Source of the DNA: Maricaulis virginensis
Lineage (GTDB): Bacteria > Pseudomonadota > Alphaproteobacteria > Caulobacterales > Maricaulaceae
Assembly: GCF_027922185.1 (NCBI RefSeq)
Contig: NZ_BSFE01000008.1
Coordinates: 1 to 64,000 of the forward strand
Length of the DNA stretch: 64,000 nt
Direction of reading: 5' to 3'
This document shows, piece by piece, positions 26,162 through 34,344 of this stretch. The notes under the pieces are model-generated. The model was not told where the DNA came from and ran no database searches. It was given only the letters and a program-made list of their open reading frames with translations. The first letter of the stretch is position 1. Every line of letters begins with the position of its first letter. Made by a program: the position numbers and the translations under genes.

Positions 26162-27769
26162 TCACGCAAACAGGCCGTGGATGAACCAGGCCGGCGGACC
26201 GCCGCGACCGTCTCCGTAAAGCCCCTCGCGGAAGATCCAGTAACGCCGCCCCTCCTCGTCCTCGACCCGGTAGTAGTCGCGCGCCCGGCGCCCACCCGGA
26301 CCGGACGCGCCCGCCCGCCACCATTCCGGGGCAATCCGTTCCGGCCCGTCGGCACGCCGCACCCGGTGCACGATGCGGCGCCAGACGAAACGCATGGGCG
26401 GGCCGTCGGGAATTTCCGCGATCACCTCCAGGCTTTCCGGCCGTTCGAACAGGCGCAGCGGACGCGGGGCCGGTCCGGGCGGTGTGGCGGACTGCCAGTC
26501 GGGCAATTCACCGTCATAGACAGCCAGCGCCTCGCCGCGCTCGGGCAGATGGCTTTCCACCGGCTGCAGGATTTTCACCACGCGATCGCCCAGCCGGGCC
26601 GTGATCCGGTCGGCCAGCACGGCCAGACCGGCCGTATCCGGACCATCGCCGGCCAGAACCGCATCCAGCGGCCGGGCCTGCGGCGTGACCGGGCCCGTGC
26701 GGGCAGCCTCCAGCTCCATCAATTCCACACCGAAGCCGGGGTCGAGCCCGTCCAGCCGGTCGCGGAACAGGGTGAGCAGGTGGGCCGGGTCGTGTATCGG
26801 GCGTGCGGCACCGGCGGTCACGGCGGCAACGCTCTGATCGCTGCGAAAGATGGCCAGCCGGAAACGCCGGGCCCCTTCGCCATGCGCCTCGAGCCGCTCG
26901 CACAGGGCCGGGGCCAGGCGCGCCAGCCCCGCCCGTATCCCGTCCGGATGCAGCAGCGGTTCCGGGCAGGGCAGGCGCACGGCATGATCCGGCGGCGCAC
27001 GCAGCGGATCCAGCGGTTCCGGCCGCAGCCCCAGCGCCTGGTCCAGCCGCGTCAGCACGGCATCGGCCGCACTGACGGAATGAAAGCGCCGCGCCAGCGC
27101 CTTGCGGTCAATGCCGTAGAGCTGGCCGATACGCGTCAGGCCGAAGCGTCGCAGGAGGGTGAGGCTGGCATCGGACAGGCGCAGCCCCGCCATGGGCAGA
27201 CCGGCCAGCCCCGGCTTCAGCCCGGCCTCGTCCACACGCCGCCCTGCCCGGCCGCCGGACACTTCATGCGCCAGCGCCCAGGCCGCGCCCGGGGTCGGGG
27301 CCAGGCCGAGCCGGGCCGGCAGGCCCGCCCGTTTCAGCCGGGCTTCCATATGGTCCAGCATGGCGTCTTCCCCGCCGAACAGGTGCGCCCCGCCCGTCAT
27401 GTCGATCAGGATGCTGTCGCCGCCCGCCACGGCAACCGCAGGCGACCAGCACTCCATCCACAGGGCCAGCTTTTCCAGCGCCCGGGCATCGGCAGCCCGG
27501 TCGACCGGTTCGGCCGCCAGTTCGGGGGCGCGGGTGCGGGCATCGGCAAAACGCAGACCCGGCTCCACACCTGCACTGCGCGCCGCATCATTGGCGGCGA
27601 CCACACGCAGGCCGTTCCGCCCGGCCTCGGTCAGGACGAAGGGCGTGTCTCCCGCCTGATCATCCGGTGTCGCGCCAGACACCGGCAAGGCCGGCACCGA
27701 TCCGGCGCGGCTGCGGCGCAGCCGGTCGAGCGGCCAGTCGGGAAACCAGACGCAGACATGGCGTCGCAT
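26162..27769 (-). CDS. imuB: ImuB, inactive Y-family polymerase-like mutasome adaptor
   Basis: This 535-residue Y-family homologue has MRRHVCVWFPDWPLDRL at the start. Where active polymerases have the acidic pair, it has GGDSILIDMTGG. Known ImuB proteins are catalytically dead and bridge ImuA, DnaE2 and the beta clamp. PLRLFERPE at 437-445 resembles a clamp-binding motif. The ATG at 27769, seven bases from a TGGAG, is preferred to 27775, which is too close to it. It overlaps imuA by 110 bases. Confidence 0.92.
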   Translation of the reverse strand: MRRHVCVWFPDWPLDRLRRSRAGSVPALPVSGATPDDQAGDTPFVLTEAGRNGLRVVAANDAARSAGVEPGLRFADARTRAPELAAEPVDRAADARALEKLALWMECWSPAVAVAGGDSILIDMTGGAHLFGGEDAMLDHMEARLKRAGLPARLGLAPTPGAAWALAHEVSGGRAGRRVDEAGLKPGLAGLPMAGLRLSDASLTLLRRFGLTRIGQLYGIDRKALARRFHSVSAADAVLTRLDQALGLRPEPLDPLRAPPDHAVRLPCPEPLLHPDGIRAGLARLAPALCERLEAHGEGARRFRLAIFRSDQSVAAVTAGAARPIHDPAHLLTLFRDRLDGLDPGFGVELMELEAARTGPVTPQARPLDAVLAGDGPDTAGLAVLADRITARLGDRVVKILQPVESHLPERGEALAVYDGELPDWQSATPPGPAPRPLRLFERPESLEVIAEIPDGPPMRFVWRRIVHRVRRADGPERIAPEWWRAGASGPGGRRARDYYRVEDEEGRRYWIFREGLYGDGRGGPPAWFIHGLFA

Positions 27770-28382
27770 CCTCATACTCCAGGTCGAAGATCCGTCCCGC
27801 CTTGCCCGGCTGCAGGCGGGACTTTTCCAGGATGGCGCGCCAGGCCGGCCGCCCCGGGGCGCGCGCATCGTGTTCGTGCGGAGCGGATGGCCGGGCCGAA
27901 ACCCGCCAGCGCCCCTGGGCGGTCGTTGCTCCCGACCGCGTATGGGGAAAGACCAGGACAAGCGGCGTCCGGCTGGTCTCGCAGGCCAGACCCAGCCGCC
28001 GCGAGGCCGTGAAATCCATGTCGTCCAGCTCGGCGATCACGGCCGCAAGACCGGAGGCCCTGCAGGCCTCCTCGGCAGCTTGCAGGGCCTCCATCCGGCC
28101 CTTCGCCTCGATCAGGAGCATACGCCCCGGATCGATCCCGAACCCGGCCAGCCCCCGGCCGGAGAGCCGCCCGTGCTCCCGTGCCAGCGCCGCCTGACGG
28201 ATCCAGACAAGCCCGCCCGTACGGCCCGTGTCGCGGACCGCCGCCAGGGCCAGCCCGGTCAGTGCCGGGAAATCCCCGAACCCCGCCTCGGCCAGTTCAT
28301 GCATGCCCGCCTCGCCCAGCCCGTAGGGAAAGGGCAGCTCACGCCCCGCCACGGGGGCCAGAATGTCCGGCTTCAGGCTCAT
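27660..28382 (-). CDS. imuA: ImuA, SOS mutasome RecA-like protein
   Basis: The 240-residue protein resembles RecA/SulA-type ImuA: GGLVWIRQAALAREHG, GIDPGRMLLIEAKGRMEALQAAEEACRAS and the typical C-terminal EDATPCLRLVSRLAARP. It is an essential partner of ImuB and DnaE2 in damage-induced mutagenesis. The ATG at 28382 lies two bases from a perfect LexA box and has no ribosome site, so the message may be nearly leaderless. Its last 110 bases also encode the ImuB N-terminus in another frame. Confidence 0.9.
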   Translation of the reverse strand: MSLKPDILAPVAGRELPFPYGLGEAGMHELAEAGFGDFPALTGLALAAVRDTGRTGGLVWIRQAALAREHGRLSGRGLAGFGIDPGRMLLIEAKGRMEALQAAEEACRASGLAAVIAELDDMDFTASRRLGLACETSRTPLVLVFPHTRSGATTAQGRWRVSARPSAPHEHDARAPGRPAWRAILEKSRLQPGKAGRIFDLEYEDATPCLRLVSRLAARPAAPQPRRIGAGLAGVWRDTG

Positions 28383-28383
28383 T

Positions 28384-28398
28384 GTTCTGTTTTTGTTC
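28384..28398 (+). promoter_or_regulatory. LexA (SOS) box controlling imuA-imuB-dnaE2
   Basis: GTTC-N7-GTTC (28384-28387 and 28395-28398, spacer TGTTTTT) is an exact match to the alphaproteobacterial LexA operator. It sits one base upstream of the imuA start codon, so bound LexA would block initiation of the cassette. It is also about 76 bases upstream of the plus-strand gene at 28475. Confidence 0.9.
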
Positions 28399-28474
28399 CA
28401 ATGCCGGAAAGAGTCAAGAGCCCTGCAGTTGCGGCAGGAACGCTTCCTTTACCGCCGCCTGCTAGGACAGGGGC

Positions 28475-28945
28475 ATGACACGTTTGCACGCCCTTCTGAC
28501 CTGCGGCCTTGTGGCCGTCCTGCTGGCCTCGGCAACCGGTCCGGCCATCGCCGCCGGCGGTGGCGGCGGGGGAGGCGGCAGCAGCGCCCCGGCCCAGGGC
28601 GAGGAAACGCGCCGGCGGATGATCACGCCGTCACAGACCTACATGCCCCTGCCACCGCTGACGGCGACCGTGCAGGCCAATCACCGCGCCCGCGGCCTGC
28701 TGCAGATCGAGGCCGGGCTGGAGATCGCGGATCCGGAGTTGCGCCGCCGCGCCGAGCGCTACCTGCCGCGCCTGCGCAATGCCTGGGTTTCGGGGCTGAG
28801 CGCCTATACCGGCATGAGTTATCGCTTCGGCGACGTGCCGGATGCCGACCGCATCGCGCAGATCCTGCAGGAAGCGACCGACATCACCCTGGGTGAAGAA
28901 GGCGCAGAAGTCCTCATCGGCATGGTGATCATCCACGCCGACTGA
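28475..28945 (+). CDS. Exported protein with glycine run and FliL-like domain
   Basis: This 156-residue protein has a signal peptide (cut near AIA|AGG, residue 26) and a run of eight or nine Gly, then a small domain: PLPPLTATVQANHRARGLLQIE, ADPELRRRAERYLPRLRNAWVSGLSAYTG, EATDITLG. This outline, a first strand after a proline motif and a helix with ISD/LxNxxxxxLS-like features, recalls the periplasmic domain of FliL. No flagellar gene is nearby and there is no membrane anchor, so FliL kinship is tentative. It starts 76 bases from the LexA box, in the opposite direction to imuA. Confidence 0.6.
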   Translation: MTRLHALLTCGLVAVLLASATGPAIAAGGGGGGGGSSAPAQGEETRRRMITPSQTYMPLPPLTATVQANHRARGLLQIEAGLEIADPELRRRAERYLPRLRNAWVSGLSAYTGMSYRFGDVPDADRIAQILQEATDITLGEEGAEVLIGMVIIHAD

Positions 28946-28955
28946 CGGCTGATGC

Positions 28956-29237
28956 TCAGGCGATCGCGTCCATGAAGGATGCCAGATCGACATCCTTCTG
29001 CGTCACGCCATCGGCGTCATGCGTCGCCAGGGTCACGTCCACCTTGTTGTAGACATTGAACCATTCGGGGTGGTGATCGACCTTGTCGGCTTTCACCGCG
29101 ACCCGGCTCATGAAGCCCCAGGCGGCGTTGAAGTCCTCGAATTCGAACACTTTGCGGATGGCATCGCGCCCTTCGACGGCAGACCAGCCGTTCAGGCGGG
29201 CCAGTGCGGCTTGTGTTCCGATACGCTCCATCTGCAA
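28956..29237 (-). CDS. phhB: 4a-hydroxytetrahydrobiopterin dehydratase
   Basis: The 93-residue protein carries the pterin-4a-carbinolamine dehydratase signature: GFMSRVAVKADKVDHHPEWFN, with the His-His-Pro active-site motif, then VDVTLATHDADGVTQKDVDLA. The enzyme recycles tetrahydropterin used by phenylalanine hydroxylase, which is not in the window. It begins 22 bases after bioB and is probably co-transcribed. Either of two ATGs (29237, 29231) may be the start. Confidence 0.92.
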   Translation of the reverse strand: MQMERIGTQAALARLNGWSAVEGRDAIRKVFEFEDFNAAWGFMSRVAVKADKVDHHPEWFNVYNKVDVTLATHDADGVTQKDVDLASFMDAIA

Positions 29238-29259
29238 TCTCCCGTTCTGCTTGCTGCGC

Positions 29260-30252
29260 CTATTCCGCGGCCGGCAGGGCCATCGGCTCGATGCCCAGGG
29301 CCCGGAACAGGTCGAAATCCTCGCTCTCGCCCGGATTGGGCGTGGTCAGCAATTCCTCGCCGACGAAGATCGAATTGGCGCCCGCCAGGAAGCACAGCGC
29401 CTGCAATTCCTGGCTCATGCCCTCGCGGCCGGCCGACAGGCGGACCATGGACTTCGGCATCAGGATGCGCGCGGTGGCGATGGTGCGCACGAACTCGATC
29501 CCGTCCAGCGGCCTTGAATCGCCCAGCGGTGTATTCGCCACGCCGACCAGGTGGTTGATCGGCACGCTTTCGGGATGCGGGTCCATCGAGGCGAGCTCGG
29601 TCAAGAGACCGATCCGCGCGCTCTCGTCCTCGCCCATGCCGACAATCCCGCCGGTGCACACATGGATGCCCGCCCCGCGCACGCGCGACAGCGTGTCGAG
29701 ACGGTCCTGATAGGTGCGCGTCGAGATCACCCGGCCATAATCTTCCGGCGCGGTGTCGAGATTGTGATTGTAATAGTCCAGCCCCGCATCACGCAGACGC
29801 TCCGCCTGGCCGTCGGCGAGCATGCCCAGCGTCACACAGGTCTCCATGCCCAGCGCTTTCACGCCGGTGATCATGTCGCAGACCTTCTCCTCGTCGCGCG
29901 GCTTCAGTTCTCGCCAGGCCGCGCCCATGCAGAAGCGCGTCGCCCCGCCATCCTTCGCCTTCCTCGCGGCCTCCAGGACTTCGTCCAGTGGCATCAGCTT
30001 GGAGGCTTTCAGCCCGGTGTCGAAATGGGCCGACTGGTTGCAATAGCCGCAATCCTCGGCACAGCCGCCGGTCTTGATGGAAAGCAGCTGGCTGGTCTGG
30101 ACCTGGTTGGCCGGATGGCACTTTCTGTGCACAGACTGGGCGGCGAAGATGAGATCGCCGAACGGTGCGCGATAGATCCGGGCCGCGTCTTCACGCGTCC
30201 AGTCCATGCGGGGCTGTGCCAGAAGGTCGATATCGCTGAGCAGTGTGGTCAT
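29260..30252 (-). CDS. bioB: Biotin synthase BioB
   Basis: This radical-SAM enzyme inserts sulfur into dethiobiotin. The 330-residue length is normal. C64, C68 and C71 (GGCAEDCGYCNQ) bind the SAM cluster. GAAWRELKPRDEEKV, the YNHNLDTAPE motif and RTYQDRLDTL, VCTGGIVGMGE are family landmarks. Other bio genes are not in the window, so biotin synthesis must be dispersed. Confidence 0.96.
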   Translation of the reverse strand: MTTLLSDIDLLAQPRMDWTREDAARIYRAPFGDLIFAAQSVHRKCHPANQVQTSQLLSIKTGGCAEDCGYCNQSAHFDTGLKASKLMPLDEVLEAARKAKDGGATRFCMGAAWRELKPRDEEKVCDMITGVKALGMETCVTLGMLADGQAERLRDAGLDYYNHNLDTAPEDYGRVISTRTYQDRLDTLSRVRGAGIHVCTGGIVGMGEDESARIGLLTELASMDPHPESVPINHLVGVANTPLGDSRPLDGIEFVRTIATARILMPKSMVRLSAGREGMSQELQALCFLAGANSIFVGEELLTTPNPGESEDFDLFRALGIEPMALPAAE

Positions 30253-30313
30253 GAAAGGTCAGTCCCGGAAAATGACAAGGGAACCTAGAAACAGTGGCGC
30301 GCCGCGTCCAGAC

Positions 30314-30679
30314 ATGACACTGCGCTGGGCGGCGCGGATCGTGCTGGCCGTGGCAGTGGTGGTTATCACCGACCTTGCCCTGCAACCGGCTCCGGACCTG
30401 CCAGGCAGCCTGCTCGGTTCCGACAAGATCGAACACGCTGCCGCCTTTCTCGCACTGACCGTGCTGGCGCGAATGGCCTGGCCGCGCCTGTCGGGCTGGC
30501 TCATTGCATTCTTTCTGCTGGCCTATGGCTTCGGGATCGAGCTCGCCCAGGATGCCCTGGACGCCGGGCGCGTTGCTTCCCTCGCCGACCTGATTGCCGA
30601 TGCGGTCGGCATCCTGGCAGGCTTTGCCCTGATCCGCCTGTTCAACGGTCTTCGCCGCTGGGACCATACGGCCTCCTGA
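30314..30679 (+). CDS. VanZ-like membrane protein
   Basis: This 121-residue protein has about three or four membrane segments and the VanZ-type motif SDKIEHAAAFLALTVLARMAWP. A second charged motif, GIELAQDALDAGRVASLADLIADAVG, is typical of the family. Family function is unknown beyond VanZ teicoplanin resistance. The start is uncertain: ATGs at 30251, 30272 and 30314 are in frame. The last begins right at the first helix and is chosen for that reason. The gene is divergent from bioB. Confidence 0.75.
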   Translation: MTLRWAARIVLAVAVVVITDLALQPAPDLPGSLLGSDKIEHAAAFLALTVLARMAWPRLSGWLIAFFLLAYGFGIELAQDALDAGRVASLADLIADAVGILAGFALIRLFNGLRRWDHTAS

Positions 30680-30704
30680 CCAGACAAAGCTGCGGGCAAA
30701 GAAA

Positions 30705-30734
30705 AGGCCCCGCCGGAGCGGGGCCTGATCCTGC
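30705..30734 (-). terminator. Intrinsic terminator of the alanine symporter gene
   Basis: A perfect 9-bp stem (AGGCCCCGC at 30705-30713 with GCGGGGCCT at 30718-30726) has a four-base loop. Read on the minus strand it ends in TTTTCTTTG, a good T-rich tail, so it stops the symporter transcript. On the plus strand no T run follows. Confidence 0.75.
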
Positions 30735-30753
30735 TTCAGCCAAGGCCTGAAAA

Positions 30754-32292
30754 TCAGGCGTTCGGCTTGCTGTCTTCACCGCTGCCATCGGGCGACACGG
30801 CGGTGATGGTGTCTTCCGGGGTCTCGGTCGTCCCCCAGTCGTCGCCGGCCCAGTTCGGCGGCAGCTCGCCGGTCTTGTCGAAGCGCTTCGTCATGGAGAC
30901 CACCACGCCGGACAGCATCAGCAGCGCCACCACGTTCGGCAGCAGCATCCAGGAGTTCGCCACATCGCCGAAACGCCACAGCCCGTCGACATTCAGGATC
31001 AGCGTGCCGACGAAGGCGACCGCCACCCAGACATAGCGGAACGGTTTGGCCGCCCAGTCGCCGAGCACATAGGTCAGCGAGGTCTCGGCATAGTAAGACC
31101 AGCCGATAATGGTGGTGAAGGCGAACAGGGCCTGCGCCGCCAGGATCACCCAGGCGCCGCCGAACATGCCGTTCGAGAAGGCCGCCGTGGTGATGGCCGA
31201 GGCTTCCAGCGAGGTCGCCTGCCAGGCATAGGCTGCCGTCGTACCGTCATCATTGGGATAGGCGCCCTCGACAACAAGGATCACCAGCGCCGTCATGGTG
31301 CAGATGACCAGCGTGTCGATGAACACGCCCAGCATGGCGATCTCGCCCTGCTTGACCGGATTCTTGGTCTGCGCGGCCGCGTGGGCGATCGGGGCGGAAC
31401 CCTGACCGGCCTCGTTGGAGAACAGGCCACGCGCCACACCGGCCCGCACCGCCGCGAGCACGCCATAGCCGGCAAGACCGCCGGCGGCCTGGCCGAAGCC
31501 GAAGGCCTGGCCGAAGATCTGGCCGAAGGCGCCCGGGATATGGTCGATATGGGTGATCAGCACGAAGAGGGCACACAGCACATAGGCCACGGCCATCACC
31601 GGCACGATCTTTCCGGCCAGATTGCCGATCGACTTGATGCCGCCGATGATCACCAGGAAGACCAGCGCGGCCAGCACGATGCCGACCATCCAGTTCTGCA
31701 GCTCGAAACCGAGCGAGGTGCCCGCTTCCAGCGCCGACTGGGTGACCGAGTTTGCCTGGATCATGCCGCCCGTCGCAAAGGCTGACAGCACGGTACCGAT
31801 GCAGAACAGGACGGCGAGCCAGCCCCAGTTCTTTCCGAGGCCGTTCTTGATGTAATACATCGGCCCGCCGTGGAACTGGCCGTCCGGGTGACGCTCGCGA
31901 AAACGTACGGCAAGGCTGGATTCGGCGTAGGCCGCAGCCATGCCGAACAGGGCCGTCACCCACATCCAGAAGATGGCGCCGGGACCGCCCAGCGTGATGG
32001 CGGTCGCGACACCGGCAAGATTGCCCGTGCCGACCTGGCCGGACAGCGCCGTCGACAGCGCGTTCCAGGGCGTGATCTCGCCTTCGCCCGTCGATTTGCG
32101 GCCGCTCCACAGCTCGCCGAAAGCCGGGAAAACCCGCAGCAGCGGACGGAAGCCCAGCCGCAGCATGAAGAAAAGGCCCGTGCCCAGAAGGGCGATGGTG
32201 ATGATGCCGACAGGCAGGATGCGCGTATCGCCCCAGGTCCCGCCCCACAGGAAGTCACTGAAGGTCGTGACCCCGTCGAAAAATACGTCCAT
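30754..32292 (-). CDS. Alanine/glycine:cation (sodium) symporter
   Basis: This 512-residue protein of the AGCS family has about ten membrane segments. Family marks are STALSGQVGTGNLAGVATAI, GAIFWMWVTALFGMAAAYAE, PDGQFHGGPMYYIKNGLG, GLFSNEAGQGSAPIAHAAA and FAFTTIIGWSYYAETSLTYVLG. It should import alanine or glycine with sodium. The ATG at 32292 follows GGGGGAGAGA. The C-terminal 35 residues are acidic and polar. The gene stands alone and ends at a strong terminator. Confidence 0.93.
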   Translation of the reverse strand: MDVFFDGVTTFSDFLWGGTWGDTRILPVGIITIALLGTGLFFMLRLGFRPLLRVFPAFGELWSGRKSTGEGEITPWNALSTALSGQVGTGNLAGVATAITLGGPGAIFWMWVTALFGMAAAYAESSLAVRFRERHPDGQFHGGPMYYIKNGLGKNWGWLAVLFCIGTVLSAFATGGMIQANSVTQSALEAGTSLGFELQNWMVGIVLAALVFLVIIGGIKSIGNLAGKIVPVMAVAYVLCALFVLITHIDHIPGAFGQIFGQAFGFGQAAGGLAGYGVLAAVRAGVARGLFSNEAGQGSAPIAHAAAQTKNPVKQGEIAMLGVFIDTLVICTMTALVILVVEGAYPNDDGTTAAYAWQATSLEASAITTAAFSNGMFGGAWVILAAQALFAFTTIIGWSYYAETSLTYVLGDWAAKPFRYVWVAVAFVGTLILNVDGLWRFGDVANSWMLLPNVVALLMLSGVVVSMTKRFDKTGELPPNWAGDDWGTTETPEDTITAVSPDGSGEDSKPNA

Positions 32293-32385
32293 GTCTCTCC
32301 CCCGAAACCGGTTCGCGGCCACCTTAGGGACTGCAGCCGGTTTTGGGGAGGTGCTTTGTGCAAAAGGTCCGCGGTACCCGGACGA

Positions 32386-32958
32386 TCAGGGGGCGGGAGA
32401 CGTGCTTTCAGCACGCACTTCAATGGCGAAGACGCCCCAGACCCAGTCATCGTCGGGCATGCCGGTGAGCGCCTGATCCTGCGCGCGGGGCCAGACGATC
32501 ATGGCCGGCCCGAAACCGCCCAAGGGTATCGGATCGCCGTCCACGCGGATCGCGAGGATCACGTCATGCACATCCAGTGTCATGCGCGCTAGGGATCGCT
32601 GGTATCCATCCAGCGCCGTGACGACGATTTCCTCTTCGCGCGGCCGGACCAGACCCAGCACGTCGCGCAGCAGGGGTCCCGAGAAGTGCCGCACCGGCCC
32701 GCCGGCCGGATAGTCGGTATCGATCCGGTGCTGTTCCAGCGCGGCCAGCTGGGGCCAGCTCAGCTCGGCGGCAGCCTCGAAGACAAGGCCATACCGGGCA
32801 AAAAGCGGCTCGACGTCCGGATCCATGGCGGCCCGTGTCGGCTCGGCTTCGATCTCACCGAAAACCGTGATCACCGGCAGGTCGCCAACGGTTCGCGATT
32901 CGGGGCCGCAGGCCGCCAGCAAAAGGAAGGCCGCAAGACCGGCGATCGTCTTTTTCAT
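32386..32958 (-). CDS. Lipoprotein with molybdopterin-oxidoreductase-like (SUOX) fold
   Basis: This 190-residue lipoprotein has the lipobox LLLAACGP (Cys17). The rest resembles the sulfite-oxidase-type domain: a central VVTALDGYQRSLARMTLDVHDVILAIRVDGDPIPLGGFGPAMIVWP. The Cys that would bind molybdenum is not seen. It may use another ligand, or be a domain relative that binds nothing. The role is unknown. It is transcribed away from the FemAB-like gene and shows no partner. Confidence 0.65.
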   Translation of the reverse strand: MKKTIAGLAAFLLLAACGPESRTVGDLPVITVFGEIEAEPTRAAMDPDVEPLFARYGLVFEAAAELSWPQLAALEQHRIDTDYPAGGPVRHFSGPLLRDVLGLVRPREEEIVVTALDGYQRSLARMTLDVHDVILAIRVDGDPIPLGGFGPAMIVWPRAQDQALTGMPDDDWVWGVFAIEVRAESTSPAP

Positions 32959-33019
32959 GGTGTGCCCCCAGAGCCTTGGACCATTTTAGGCCGATCACGG
33001 GGAATTGAGCCAGCGAATA

Positions 33020-33928
33020 CTAGTGGAAAGTGCCGCAAAGGGTGACCACACGCCCGCCGGTACCGATCTTGAAGCGCGCAATCCCGGCACCCGAGACGGT
33101 GTTCACACCGCCCAGATCAAGCTGCACGACGCCGCGCTGGCGCAACAGATCCATCGCCTGCCAGAGCATGAGGTTGTGGGCGCCCGGTGCCCGGCCGGAC
33201 GGATCGGTCCAGCCGATATGGTAGGTCGCGGCACAGCCATGGACGAGGAACAGCATGCCCGCAGTCTTCTTGCGCCCTTCATCAGCCCGCAGGACCAGCA
33301 CGCTGTTGCGGTCACCGCGGGCGTCGGCATAGGCCGGCACCAGCGCGGCCGGCGTCGCGCGGTATCCGCGGCCGGCGCGCTGGCCCTCTTCGGTCTCCAG
33401 CAGCCAGCGATACTGGGCGAGCTTGGTGCCGTTCTGCTGGATCTTGAGCGCGGATTTCTCCGCCGCATTCAGCCGGTTGCGCCATTTCTGGTCGAGCCCG
33501 GCGCGCAAGGCTTCCAGATCCTGTGTCAGATCGAGCAGCACGGTGGAATAGCCTGTCATCACCCGGCTGCGGCCGGCCATCCCGTCGGCGCTTTCGGTAT
33601 CCGGCGAGACCAGGGTGAGGCGCGGCCAGCCGAGCCCCAGCCCCTTGCGAAGAGCGCGGATCGCCGCGGCCTTGGCCGCCGGATCGACGTCTTCCAGCCA
33701 GACCGGGCCGCGCGTGCACAGGGCCATCTGCACGACACCGCCGATCCGGCGCGTGGTGAATTGCGCCAGTCCCACCAGCGTATTGCCGTCCAGGATGCCG
33801 ACGCGCCTGACCTCACCGCCCAGGGCCGTCACCGCCTCGCCATAGCTCCAGTCCTGCTGCAGCGCAGCCGGACGGCTCATCAGGGCGATGTCCCAGGTGA
33901 TCCGGTCGATGTCGGGGTCGAGTCGCAT
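33020..33928 (-). CDS. FemAB-like/GNAT acyltransferase
   Basis: This 302-residue protein has two GNAT-like halves, as in FemAB or the BioF2-like acyltransferases. The first half contains GNTLVGLAQFTTRRIGGVVQMALCTRGPVW and the second VLVLRADEGRKKTAGMLFLVHGCAATYHIGWTDPSGRAPGAHNLMLWQAMDLLRQRG, followed by LDLGGVNTVSGAGIARFKIGTGG. FemAB proteins add amino acids to peptidoglycan or similar acceptors; the acceptor here is unknown. Two in-frame ATGs (33934, 33928) are possible. It is divergent from the small membrane gene at 33993. Confidence 0.75.
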   Translation of the reverse strand: MRLDPDIDRITWDIALMSRPAALQQDWSYGEAVTALGGEVRRVGILDGNTLVGLAQFTTRRIGGVVQMALCTRGPVWLEDVDPAAKAAAIRALRKGLGLGWPRLTLVSPDTESADGMAGRSRVMTGYSTVLLDLTQDLEALRAGLDQKWRNRLNAAEKSALKIQQNGTKLAQYRWLLETEEGQRAGRGYRATPAALVPAYADARGDRNSVLVLRADEGRKKTAGMLFLVHGCAATYHIGWTDPSGRAPGAHNLMLWQAMDLLRQRGVVQLDLGGVNTVSGAGIARFKIGTGGRVVTLCGTFH

Positions 33929-33992
33929 GGGCAAAGCGTTAGGGAATCACGGTTAACAGGAACTGATCCGAACTGCCCGCGGGAGACTGACC

Positions 33993-34175
33993 GTGTTTTC
34001 CAGAAAAGCCCAGAGCGTGATGGGACACCGCATCACCGAACCGCGCCCGACCCTGATGGCGGTCTGGCTGGTGTTTCTCTATGTCGGCGTCCCGCTCTTG
34101 GTAGTAACGGGCCTGCTCGACCTGGCCATGCAGGTCTTCTTCGGTGTGTGCACCGGGCTGTGGTGCCTGGCCTGA
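33993..34175 (+). CDS. Small membrane protein
   Basis: This 60-residue protein has one long or two short hydrophobic helices (about 22-58) after a polar N-terminus. A GTG start at 33993 follows GGGAGACTGACC. No family is recognised. It ends with a Cys-containing stretch (VCTGLWCLA). Confidence 0.55.
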   Translation: MFSRKAQSVMGHRITEPRPTLMAVWLVFLYVGVPLLVVTGLLDLAMQVFFGVCTGLWCLA

Positions 34176-34203
34176 AACGGCCCGCATACCCGGGCCTGGC
34201 GGT

Positions 34204-34344
34204 TTAATCGGCGGGTGCGCCGGGTTTTCGCAGGCTCAGCGCCACGCGAACCGGTCCGGCCAGCATCGCAAAGGTCTCGGCAACCCTCGACAGCGTGTGG
34301 CGATCTCCAGGTGGGGCGAACAGGTCGGGATCAGGCGAGGCTGC
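34204..34344 (-). CDS. Possible 46-residue protein overlapping the membrane gene end
   Basis: This frame would start at the ATG at 34344, overlapping the last 14 bases of the upstream gene. It encodes MAASPDPDLFAPPGDRH, then a plausible helix (LSRVAETFAMLAGPVRVALSLR). Coupled translation is possible, but the ribosome site is poor. It is listed because the amino-acid composition looks coding, not because of a known family. Confidence 0.3.
   Translation of the reverse strand, partial: AASPDPDLFAPPGDRHTLSRVAETFAMLAGPVRVALSLRKPGAPAD

Noticed and set aside
26177..28012. Long plus-strand frame antisense to imuB-imuA (611 codons)
   Set aside because: Shadow of imuB and imuA; composition is Arg/Gln/Pro-rich and not protein-like.
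33940..33960. TTAG...GTTAAC near 33950 as a CtrA site
   Set aside because: Spacing between the half sites is ten, not seven, and one half is wrong.
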